Source: Candidatus Poseidoniales archaeon (lineage in GTDB: Archaea; Thermoplasmatota; Poseidoniia; Poseidoniales; Poseidoniaceae). From it: DNA of 7,170 bases. Shown here piece after piece: positions 1-5,912 of this stretch. The notes under the pieces are model-generated. The model did no database searches and was not told where the DNA came from. It saw nothing but the letters and a program-made list of their open reading frames with translations. Where the stretch lies: the NCBI GenBank assembly GCA_012959845.1, contig DUCL01000257.1, forward strand, positions 1 through 7,170. The letters run 5' to 3'. The first letter of the stretch is position 1, and each line of letters starts with the position of its first letter. A program made the position numbers and the translations under genes.

Positions 1-135
1 TTCGTCCAAGGTTACGAAATAAGGAACCTCCCCCATATTATTGGCGAGATGCGGGGTTGGTTTGAGGATGTGGGTTGGGCGACATTACATTTTGAAATAT
101 CAACTAAAGATATTGCATTGGCTTTGGTTATTTGA
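1..135 (+). CDS. C-terminal fragment of an unidentified protein (5' end outside window)
   Basis: Reading from base 1, frame 1 is open for 44 codons and stops at TGA 133-135. The end of the protein reads like a folded domain: a charged and aromatic stretch (GEMRGWFEDVGWATLHFEIS), then a hydrophobic end (ALALVI). I do not recognise the family. The start lies outside the window, so size and function cannot be judged. A second frame is also open from the edge, but only to TGA 61-63, so the frame choice is moderately supported. It lies 40 bases upstream of the permease start on the same strand. Confidence 0.42.
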   Translation, partial: FVQGYEIRNLPHIIGEMRGWFEDVGWATLHFEISTKDIALALVI

Positions 136-147
136 TTTGGGACAACC

Positions 148-153
148 TATTAT
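148..153 (+). promoter_or_regulatory. Possible TATA-like element of the TauE/SafE gene
   Basis: TATTAT lies 23-28 bases upstream of ATG 176, in the gap after the preceding stop codon. No Shine-Dalgarno sequence precedes either ATG 176 or TTG 164. This spacing is what a leaderless archaeal transcript starting at or near the ATG would show. The element is short and AT-rich and could be chance. Confidence 0.28.
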
Positions 154-175
154 CTAACCAGCCTTGGGTTGCTGC

Positions 176-943
176 ATGGAGGTTGTGACAACTGGTGTTC
201 TTCTTATCGCGCTTTGTTTAGTCGCTTTTCTTTATGCCAGTGTTGGCCATGGTGGTGCTTCAGGATATTTGGCAATATTATCACTCACCGCTTATTCCTC
301 CCAAGATTCTGCTTGGCTAAAACAACACGCTTGGAGTTTGAATCTGCTCGTTGCTGGTCTTGCATTTATTGCATATCGGCGCTCTGGGTATTTTTCATGG
401 AAACTAACACTTCCGTTTATTATTACTAGCATCCCTGCAGCAATGATGGGTGGTTATTTGAAGGTTGATCATGGTATTTATGATGTTCTGTTGTCGATTA
501 CTTTGATATTTGCCGCCTGGAGATTATTAGCAATAAAAGGTAAGGATAGTGAAGCTCTGTTAGTTGCTCCCCCGCCATATCACATTGCCGCCGTTATTGG
601 TTTGGGAATTGGTTTGTTGAGTGGCGTTGTAGGGGTTGGGGGCGGAATTTTCCTCTCGCCAATAATATTGTTATTTGGTTGGGGTGATGCCAAAACAACT
701 GCTGGAGTTGCTGCTGCATTTGTCTGGCTTAATTCGGCGGCTGGATTGGTTGGGAATGCAATCTCTGGCCAACTGGTTCTAGAAGCGGGGGTTTTGTTGC
801 CGTTTGCAATCGCTGTAAGTATCGGGGGATTTTTTGGTTCAAAGATGGGTGCTGAGGGTTTATCGCAACAAACCGTACGTCGGTTGTTGGTTGCTGTACT
901 TCTGTTGGCAGCGCTCAAACGAGTAGTTGAATTAATTGTTTAA
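176..943 (+). CDS. TauE/SafE-family membrane permease (anion exporter-like)
   Basis: This is a 255-residue polytopic membrane protein of the TauE/SafE (former DUF81) family, whose studied members move sulfite, sulfoacetate or related organic anions across the cytoplasmic membrane. The family's two-fold repeat is visible. Half one carries GHGGASGYLA (residues about 24-33) followed by a helix pair with N56. Half two carries GVGGGIFLSP (153-162) and a helix with TAGVAAAFVWLNSAAG (about 175-190). Length is normal and 7-8 membrane segments are likely. I chose ATG 176; an in-frame TTG at 164 would add only MGCC. It has no SD but a TATA-like element 25 bases upstream. It ends tail to tail with the YczE-like gene. 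No sulfur genes are nearby, so the substrate is unknown. Confidence 0.88.
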   Translation: MEVVTTGVLLIALCLVAFLYASVGHGGASGYLAILSLTAYSSQDSAWLKQHAWSLNLLVAGLAFIAYRRSGYFSWKLTLPFIITSIPAAMMGGYLKVDHGIYDVLLSITLIFAAWRLLAIKGKDSEALLVAPPPYHIAAVIGLGIGLLSGVVGVGGGIFLSPIILLFGWGDAKTTAGVAAAFVWLNSAAGLVGNAISGQLVLEAGVLLPFAIAVSIGGFFGSKMGAEGLSQQTVRRLLVAVLLLAALKRVVELIV

Positions 944-1551
944 TCATCGTTTTGTGGCGCGCCCCATAAACGCCCTGTTAATTGTAAAAATAATGCAACT
1001 ATTGGGCCGATTAAGATGGCGAAAATAATCGTCCCTATTCCGAATATTCCGCCCAATTTCCATCCTATCAAAAGCGCGATTAATTCTATTGTTGTCCTTA
1101 CTCGACCAATTGGGAGATTGGTTATTCTTTGTATGCCTGTCATCCATCCGTCACGGGGCCCGGGGCCTAAGTTTGCGGTTAGATATAATCCACTACCAAT
1201 ACCCACAAATATTGTTCCAATCAATACCTGTAATAACTGAAGAAATTCCCCTTCAGGGTGTGGTAAACGTGGTTCCATTACATCGATTGCAACCGCAATC
1301 AATATTGCGTTTAATAGTGTTCCAATTCCTGGTTTTTCTTTAAGCGGAATCCAAAGGAAAAGGACTGCTACGCTAATAGCAAATGTCGCTTCACCGATAG
1401 TCCAATCAAATTGGTTGCCAATACCTTGAGCTAAAACGGTCCAGGGAGCGACCCCCACTCCTGCTGCGATAATTACGGCATCACCAGTGCCGAATATCCA
1501 TAATCCGCTGATCAAAATAATTAGCGTACGTGGCTTGGGTCTTGTTGACAT
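940..1551 (-). CDS. YczE/YyaS-like integral membrane protein
   Basis: This 203-residue, highly hydrophobic protein has about five membrane segments and matches the bacterial YczE/YyaS family, whose molecular function is poorly defined. Recognisable family signatures, in order: GVGVAPWTVL (31-40), PGIGTLLNAI (74-83), NLGPGPRDGWMTG (127-139), the positively charged GRVRTTIEL (149-157) and GIGTIIFAILIGP (171-183). I start it at ATG 1551 because MSTRPKPRTL leads straight into the first helix as usual in the family. An in-frame TTG at 1623, preceded by GGGGCGA, would add 24 residues and cannot be excluded. It is last in the minus-strand run, 94 bases after the zinc-ribbon gene, and its stop overlaps that of the permease. 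Substrate or role: unknown. Confidence 0.82.
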   Translation of the reverse strand: MSTRPKPRTLIILISGLWIFGTGDAVIIAAGVGVAPWTVLAQGIGNQFDWTIGEATFAISVAVLFLWIPLKEKPGIGTLLNAILIAVAIDVMEPRLPHPEGEFLQLLQVLIGTIFVGIGSGLYLTANLGPGPRDGWMTGIQRITNLPIGRVRTTIELIALLIGWKLGGIFGIGTIIFAILIGPIVALFLQLTGRLWGAPQNDD

Positions 1552-1645
1552 GGGGTTGGAAGAACTCCATGTGGTTGTGGGAACTTTTTTTGCTAATTTG
1601 AAAAGCGCTTTCAAGTTGGACAACTTTTACTCGCCCCTAGACCAA

Positions 1646-1930
1646 TCAGAATTCCATTATATTGCCGCATTCTGGGTATGCACAGGAAACTGTGTATTTG
1701 GCCTTCTTCGGCTTTGGAACCTTTAACATTGAACCACACATATTACATTGTACGGTGAGGGTATCTGGCCCTTTTTTTGCCGGTTCATCGGTTAGTGTGC
1801 GACCAACATCGATTGACCATCCGAGTGAGTCGGTATAGGTATCAACCTTCTTCATTTTTTTCTGTTTCAAAGAAAGACGCAACTTTCGCTTCTTCTTTTT
1901 CTGTCCCGGCTTTGGTCCTTTTGCAGCCAT
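1646..1930 (-). CDS. Small basic C4 zinc-ribbon protein
   Basis: This is a 94-residue soluble protein. Residues 1-28 form a very basic tail (GQKKKKRKLR, then KQKKMKK) suited to binding nucleic acid. Residues 62-88 form a probable zinc ribbon with C62-x2-C65, a 17-residue lysine-rich loop, then C83-x4-C88, and the protein ends in GNIMEF. A basic tail followed by a C4 ribbon resembles the general plan of Elf1-type elongation factors and some ribosomal or RNA-polymerase-associated proteins, but I cannot assign it to a family. The start is ATG 1930: GGGAGG sits 10 bases upstream, whereas an in-frame extension to 1990 would overlap the nuclease gene. It follows the nuclease by 31 bases, so co-transcription and an RNA-linked role are likely inferences. 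Confidence 0.78.
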   Translation of the reverse strand: MAAKGPKPGQKKKKRKLRLSLKQKKMKKVDTYTDSLGWSIDVGRTLTDEPAKKGPDTLTVQCNMCGSMLKVPKPKKAKYTVSCAYPECGNIMEF

Positions 1931-1940
1931 GTCAATCTGT

Positions 1941-1946
1941 CCTCCC
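1941..1946 (-). promoter_or_regulatory. Shine-Dalgarno site of the zinc-ribbon gene
   Basis: On the minus strand GGGAGG lies 10 bases before ATG 1930, inside the 31-base gap after the nuclease stop. It decides the start in favour of MAAKG over upstream in-frame codons. Confidence 0.72.
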
Positions 1947-1961
1947 TCGCGGTTGTCGTAT

Positions 1962-3296
1962 TCAATTACTTCGGCTATATTCTTCACCAAGAAATTCAGA
2001 AATGCCGTTTTCTGGGGTGTGAACTATGTGCCCATTTGCTTCTAATGCCTCAACCAACGGTGGGCGCGCGTGGGTTGGATCGGTGTGATAGACGACTACT
2101 TCTTCTGCTTGACATGCTTGTGCAAATTCAACTATTTCCTTGTGACCTGCATGTGTGGAGAAGGAAAACTGGTCTAATTCAAGTGGCACTTCTGTCATCT
2201 TTCCAAAAATGCGCAACTGTCCTTTGTCTTGTAACATTCTGCCACCAGTTTCGCTGGCCTGATAACCGGTTTGCAAAATTGCATTTTTGTTGTCATGACG
2301 TAATCTGTTAAGATACCAAAGAGCTGGGCCCCCTTCGAGCATTCCAGATGTTGTGACGATAACATCTGCTTCCAATGCTTTCTTTTTATCGGATTTACTG
2401 GAAACTCTTCGGCACCAACGCCATGCTGCTTCTAGTTCTCCTGGTTCTCTAAGAGCTTCTGGGTGTTCCATTTGCATTTTTGCAATTCTCTTGCCCATTC
2501 CATCAACATGAACGTCGAGGTGTGGGAGATATTTGTGTAAATTCATTACAATATCTTGAGTCCTGCCATTTGCGAATGCCGGAACTAGTGCTGTACCACC
2601 TCTATCAACGATTTGTTGGATTCTTTCCATAAATCGTAATATTTCTTGCTGCATATCAGGATGATTTCTGCCACCATATGTTCCTTCGAGAAATACGGTG
2701 TCGACTTTTCTTGGTTTGGCACCACTCGTTAGTGGTGAGTCTCTGGTATCAAAATCTCCAGTCATCAGAATTTTTCTATTTGGTGTTTCAATTTCTAACA
2801 TCGCTGCACCTGGTATGTGGCCTGCTTTATGTAAAGACAGTTGCCAATCATGGTGTTGCCATTTCTCATTGAATTGATGAATATGCCAAGATTCTAATGC
2901 GGTATCGATGTCTCTTTTATCCCAAGCCAAGGGATACCCTTCAATTGAACTTACTTTGTAACAATCATGCCACATTAAATTAGATATCTCTGCAGTTAAT
3001 GCAGTACCGTGCAATTTTGTTCTATGATTAGCACATAACCATGGAGCCATACCTAGATGATCGATGTGTGAATGTGTAATTACTGCATCTTTAACCATTG
3101 GAGATTCTGAAGGATAACGTGGAGGATTTGTTGGAGCTAATCCATAATCAAGTAAAAGTCTGGTTGATTTAGGATCTTCAAGAATAATACCAACATTGCC
3201 AACTTCATTCCCACCACCCAAATAGTGATACCGTAATCCTTTTTCTGGAGGATTAGATGGATAGGATGAAGTTCTTCCTGGAGCGTATAATACCAT
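1962..3296 (-). CDS. Beta-CASP metallo-beta-lactamase RNA nuclease (archaeal CPSF2/RNase J-like)
   Basis: This 444-residue cytoplasmic zinc nuclease belongs to the beta-CASP branch that includes CPSF73 and RNase J, enzymes that process and degrade RNA. Counting from TTG 3305 (subtract 3 for the ATG): an N-terminal strand with GGGNEVGNVGI, motif 2 THSHIDHLG (H78, H80, D82, H83), motif 3 H163 in AGHIPGA and motif 4 D184 in TGDFD. Then come beta-CASP motif A (E207 in EGTYGGR), the cap domain with TTSGML, motif B H385 in STHAGH and motif C H407 in VVYHTDP. All metal and catalytic positions are present, so it should be active. There is no N-terminal KH region, which separates it from aCPSF1 and fits aCPSF2 or aRNase J size. 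ATG 3296 is preferred; TTG 3305 adds three residues. It leads the minus-strand run, with the zinc-ribbon gene next. Confidence 0.92.
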   Translation of the reverse strand: MVLYAPGRTSSYPSNPPEKGLRYHYLGGGNEVGNVGIILEDPKSTRLLLDYGLAPTNPPRYPSESPMVKDAVITHSHIDHLGMAPWLCANHRTKLHGTALTAEISNLMWHDCYKVSSIEGYPLAWDKRDIDTALESWHIHQFNEKWQHHDWQLSLHKAGHIPGAAMLEIETPNRKILMTGDFDTRDSPLTSGAKPRKVDTVFLEGTYGGRNHPDMQQEILRFMERIQQIVDRGGTALVPAFANGRTQDIVMNLHKYLPHLDVHVDGMGKRIAKMQMEHPEALREPGELEAAWRWCRRVSSKSDKKKALEADVIVTTSGMLEGGPALWYLNRLRHDNKNAILQTGYQASETGGRMLQDKGQLRIFGKMTEVPLELDQFSFSTHAGHKEIVEFAQACQAEEVVVYHTDPTHARPPLVEALEANGHIVHTPENGISEFLGEEYSRSN

Positions 3297-3340
3297 ATCA
3301 ATCAACCAACCCTAATGTTGATGTCAAAAGAACCTGTGGT

Positions 3341-3348
3341 ATAATTTT
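3341..3348 (-). promoter_or_regulatory. Possible TATA element of the nuclease operon
   Basis: On the minus strand AAATTATA lies 45-52 bases upstream of ATG 3296, which would place initiation roughly 20 bases before the start codon. No good SD is seen in that leader (GGTTGGTTGATTGAT precedes the ATG). Assignment rests on position and composition only. Confidence 0.3.
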
Positions 3349-3471
3349 CATGGGATTGAACTACCCCCACCCCATAATTTCCACTACAACTATTTTTTCT
3401 TCAAACTAAATATTTTTTTCATTCCTTTTTAATCTATAACTTCAATAACCTCTCGCGAGCATATCTTTCAA

Positions 3472-3518
3472 TCCTTACTTTCGTTTTCTTCAATCATCAT
3501 ATCTTCCTTACTTTCGTT
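3472..3518 (+). repeat. Direct repeat pair, 14 bases exact, in the divergent spacer
   Basis: TCCTTACTTTCGTT occurs exactly at 3472-3485 and 3505-3518, start to start 33 bases. Both copies are preceded by ATATCTT-like sequence, with four extra bases (TCAA) in the first, so the related units are about 20-25 bases long. It could be a pair of regulator sites or a small slippage duplication. Confidence 0.55.
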
Positions 3519-3754
3519 ACCGATCACTATTCATCTCCATAGGAAATCAAGGGGTGTGGTATCATATAACGAATTTGCCAAATTTCTCTATTATTTTCTT
3601 TCCATTCCATTCTATTATCATCCATATAAATTGATTAAACAAACCAATATTAATTTTCTATTATTATCTCCAATGGTTATCGGACACCTCAGAATTCAAA
3701 TCTCCAAATAATTTCTTAATCCATATTTTCAAATTGCCACTGGTCAAAGAATCC

Positions 3755-3762
3755 TTTTATTA
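3755..3762 (+). promoter_or_regulatory. Possible TATA element of the ferredoxin run
   Basis: TTTTATTA lies 20-27 bases before ATG 3782, which has no SD. This fits a leaderless or nearly leaderless transcript. A more canonical TATAAA at 3625-3630 is an alternative that would give a leader of roughly 130 bases. Confidence 0.28.
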
Positions 3763-3781
3763 TCATCTCTTGGCTACAACA

Positions 3782-3997
3782 ATGGCACGTATACCCGATC
3801 ATGTTTTCATCATCGATGAGGATTTGTGTTATGGTTGCGCAGCATGTATTGCACTATGTCCTATAAACATCATCGAATTAAAAGACAGACTCGTCATCGT
3901 TGAAGAAGAAAAATGTACACATTGTGAATTATGCATCCCTTCATGCCCCGTTTTTGCCCTAAGCATAAAACCCAACGGGGTGAAAGTAATTGACTAA
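3782..3997 (+). CDS. 2[4Fe-4S] ferredoxin
   Basis: This 71-residue cytoplasmic ferredoxin carries two complete cluster motifs of the clostridial type: C16-x2-C19-x2-C22-x3-C26-P and C45-x2-C48-x2-C51-x3-C55-P. Each is followed by the usual I/A-x-I/L segment. It should carry two low-potential [4Fe-4S] clusters and act as a one-electron carrier. ATG 3782 gives the compact form (MARIPDHVFI); an in-frame TTG at 3734 would add 16 residues with no family support. The stop codon overlaps the start of the flavoprotein gene by 8 bases, so the two are very probably made together. That points to a dedicated donor for the flavoprotein, and perhaps for the desaturase further downstream. Confidence 0.9.
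   Translation: MARIPDHVFIIDEDLCYGCAACIALCPINIIELKDRLVIVEEEKCTHCELCIPSCPVFALSIKPNGVKVID
3977..3983 (+). promoter_or_regulatory. Shine-Dalgarno site deciding the TTG start of the flavoprotein
   Basis: GGGGTGA, which contains the core GGTGA complementary to the 16S rRNA 3' end, lies 6 bases before TTG 3990. It sits inside the last codons of the ferredoxin gene, so translation is probably coupled. Confidence 0.65.
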
Positions 3998-4715
3998 TAT
4001 TGTAATCCTTGGAGGCAGTATTGAAGGGCTAATTCTTTCAATATTATCTGCTAAACAGCATAATGTAACACTCATTGACATCCACCCAGAAATTGGTTTT
4101 CCCTGTACAATACCAGGCTGGGTTGAAAACTTAGAGGTTTTAGAGAAATATCTAAGTGAAGATGAAATCAAACAACTGAATGTTTTTCAAAATACTAATG
4201 GCTTTGCGATTAGTGGTGAGTGGTTATTCAAATTGCTAACAATAAAAGCTGCACAATCTGGAGTAAATATTTTGTTAAGATGCAGAGTTACTAATGTCAT
4301 CCGATCGGATGCAAACATAACCGTTCAGTATATTGGTGGAAATAGTGGTGGAGAAGGAGAAATATATTGTGATAATTTATTTGATTTAACAGAATTTTCT
4401 GCAATAGCCCCAGGTAATTTACAACATAACCACACCAAATCTTCCTCCCCAACAAACCCAAGAAAAAAAATTCAACATTTTGGGGGAATTGCACTTTCTA
4501 AAGATTGCCAAAATAATCCAACCGAGCCGATTTTACAATTAATACGAAATGATGGCTTATGTGAATTATGGTATGAAGAAAAACCGTCATGGACTCCCCC
4601 TTCAGGTTGGATTGAAATAATGAAAAACACATCACCTAAACCCATTAATGATATGAGTATCGATAACAGCATTACACACGCCGAATACCTTTTCCAGTCA
4701 ATTAACCACCATTAA
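3990..4715 (+). CDS. Compact FAD-binding oxidoreductase, geranylgeranyl-reductase-like N-terminal part
   Basis: This 241-residue protein begins with a Rossmann beta-alpha-beta unit: IVILGGSIEG (4-13), helix, then VTLID ending in D30, the usual acidic ribose contact of FAD. It continues with EIGFPCTIPGW (34-44), which recalls the G-x-P-x-x-C segment of archaeal geranylgeranyl reductases, and ISGEWLFKLLTIKAAQSGVN (74-93), which matches the family's strand-helix before the second FAD strand. The dinucleotide motif is G-G-S-x-x-G rather than G-x-G-x-x-G, a variant seen in some flavin monooxygenases. It is much shorter than the roughly 400 residues of full reductases, and the usual GADG/D-G second FAD motif is replaced by DLTEFSAIAPG. 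The TTG start has a good SD. It overlaps the ferredoxin gene by 8 bases. Function is inferred; the substrate is unknown. Confidence 0.68.
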   Translation: MTNIVILGGSIEGLILSILSAKQHNVTLIDIHPEIGFPCTIPGWVENLEVLEKYLSEDEIKQLNVFQNTNGFAISGEWLFKLLTIKAAQSGVNILLRCRVTNVIRSDANITVQYIGGNSGGEGEIYCDNLFDLTEFSAIAPGNLQHNHTKSSSPTNPRKKIQHFGGIALSKDCQNNPTEPILQLIRNDGLCELWYEEKPSWTPPSGWIEIMKNTSPKPINDMSIDNSITHAEYLFQSINHH

Positions 4716-4723
4716 CGCTAACC

Positions 4724-4753
4724 AAACCCCCCACTATCTTGAAAACCCCCACT
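4724..4753 (+). repeat. Short C-tract direct repeat upstream of the desaturase
   Basis: AAACCCCCCACT (4724-4735) and AAAACCCCCACT (4742-4753) lie 18 bases apart in the 67-base gap before the desaturase. They could be a protein-binding site or a C-rich transcript element, or chance. A related C-rich run is at 3363-3373. Confidence 0.4.
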
Positions 4754-4770
4754 GTTTCGGCCAAACTAGT

Positions 4771-4774
4771 GAGG
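4771..4774 (+). promoter_or_regulatory. Shine-Dalgarno site deciding the TTG start of the desaturase
   Basis: GAGG lies 8 bases before TTG 4783 but 23 bases before the first in-frame ATG (4798), so the TTG is the better start. Confidence 0.5.
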
Positions 4775-4782
4775 ATTCCTCA

Positions 4783-5874
4783 TTGAGCTGGTTGCAGATG
4801 GCAGAACACCCAATGGCGGACCTACGCCGAAAACTACACGAAGAAGGATTATTATCCAAATCTGCAGCCAAATCTTGGACAAAGGTGATTTGCCTTTTTG
4901 CTATTGTAGGGGGATTAATTTATTTCCATTCTCAACTAACACTAATACAAGGATTAATCCTTTTACCGATAACAGCATTATTTGCAACCACACTGGCGAT
5001 GACCGCCCACGAAGGCGTCCATTCTTCAGCCTGTAATTCAAAGTGGGGCAACGTAAGTTTAGCCGGACTAGTATTCCCACTTTTTGCTGGTATGTCAATG
5101 GAATATTGGCGCGTCAAACACAACATCAAACACCATGCTAACCCCAATGTAATAGACAAAGATCCGGACATTTATGCATGGCCTATTACATTTACCAAAG
5201 AAGAATATGAGGCTAGTGGCCCGATTAGAAAAATATTTCAGAGATATCTTCAAGCGTGGGTCTTTTGGCCAATATCACTTCTAGTAGGACACCTTCTTCG
5301 TTGGGATGGGATTTGGTTTCTCATCAAACACCCATTTACTTCAAAAAAGAATCAGAGGTTTTCAAAAATTTGGTTTGCTGACACCGGCTTGATTCTTCTC
5401 CATTTCTATTTGTGGTTAATTTTACCAATTCAACTGGGAATGCCATGGCAAACTGTATTGGGATTTTACGTTCTTCTTTGGGCACTTGTTGGAACAATAT
5501 TGACGGGAATTTTCCTCGTCGGCCACGCAGGAAGACCAATCGTGGCAGAATACGACAAAAATTGGCGCCTTCAAATCGAAACCGCACGCCGAATAAAGTT
5601 TGGACGAATCGGCTCCTTCTTCTTCGTCGGATTAGATTACCAAATAGAACACCATCTTCTTCCGGCCCTATCGCATTTTAATTTACCAAAAGCATCCCCA
5701 ATCGTCAAAGAATATGCTGAAGAACGTGGCTGGGAGTATGAAGAAATTGGTTTTCTTTCCGCCCTGTGGTCTTCTACTCGGGCCCTGAAAAACGCCTGGA
5801 AAACCCCCTCGATAGTCATTGACACAACCCTTGAAGCCAATGCCAATTTAGTGGAAGACTTTTCGCATCAATAA
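4783..5874 (+). CDS. Membrane fatty acid desaturase, front-end-like (three His boxes)
   Basis: This 363-residue integral membrane di-iron desaturase would insert a double bond into an acyl or other lipid chain, using O2 and two electrons. The three histidine boxes are intact: H76-E-G-V-H80, H113-N-I-K-H117-H118 and Q287-I-E-H290-H291. Box three, with Q in place of the first H, is typical of front-end (delta-5/6/8-type) enzymes, and H248 in LVGHAGRP is a likely extra ligand. Hydrophobic segments lie around 36-72, 92-104, 158-181, 200-217 and 224-246. There is no cytochrome b5 domain, so an external donor such as a ferredoxin is needed. The start is TTG 4783 with GAGG upstream. It lies 67 bases after the flavoprotein. 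Substrate and regiospecificity cannot be read from the sequence; in an archaeon the lipid target is an open question. Confidence 0.9.
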   Translation: MSWLQMAEHPMADLRRKLHEEGLLSKSAAKSWTKVICLFAIVGGLIYFHSQLTLIQGLILLPITALFATTLAMTAHEGVHSSACNSKWGNVSLAGLVFPLFAGMSMEYWRVKHNIKHHANPNVIDKDPDIYAWPITFTKEEYEASGPIRKIFQRYLQAWVFWPISLLVGHLLRWDGIWFLIKHPFTSKKNQRFSKIWFADTGLILLHFYLWLILPIQLGMPWQTVLGFYVLLWALVGTILTGIFLVGHAGRPIVAEYDKNWRLQIETARRIKFGRIGSFFFVGLDYQIEHHLLPALSHFNLPKASPIVKEYAEERGWEYEEIGFLSALWSSTRALKNAWKTPSIVIDTTLEANANLVEDFSHQ

Positions 5875-5912
5875 AGAATAAACATCATCAATTATCACCA
5901 CATGGCATCGCC

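Larger units (their letters stand above)
3297..3781. other. Divergent non-coding spacer, pyrimidine-rich on the plus strand
   Basis: About 485 bases separate the start codons of the nuclease (-) and ferredoxin (+) genes. No convincing gene is seen: open stretches are at most about 20 codons and have no SD. The plus strand is dominated by C and T, especially 3355-3620. It holds an imperfect direct repeat (3472-3518), the octamer TCTATTAT three times (3587, 3611, 3657), TATTATCATC twice (3613, 3758), an 8-base palindrome CTCGCGAG (3452-3459) and TATAAA at 3625-3630. It must contain both divergent promoters. No tRNA fold or CRISPR-like periodicity was seen. Confidence 0.6.

Noticed and set aside
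580..918. 112-codon open frame on the minus strand within the permease gene
   Set aside because: It lies wholly inside a well-supported TauE/SafE gene, and its translation is a low-complexity A/P/N/T-rich shadow of the glycine/valine-rich coding strand.
1549..1623. N-terminal extension of the YczE-like protein from TTG 1623
   Set aside because: It adds 24 residues atypical of the family; kept only as an alternative because GGGGCGA lies upstream of the TTG.
3350..3409. 19-codon plus-strand reading frame starting ATG 3350 just after a TATA-like word
   Set aside because: It is very short and low in complexity, has no SD, and the TATA-like word is better placed for the minus-strand nuclease.
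3297..3781. tRNA, CRISPR array or replication origin in the spacer
   Set aside because: No cloverleaf-like arms or TTC loop, only two copies of the longer repeat with different spacing, no ORB-type repeats and no orc1/cdc6 neighbour. The skew change alone is not enough to call an origin.
3734..3781. N-terminal extension of the ferredoxin from TTG 3734
   Set aside because: Ferredoxins of this type begin close to the first cluster motif, and the extension has no SD or conserved sequence.
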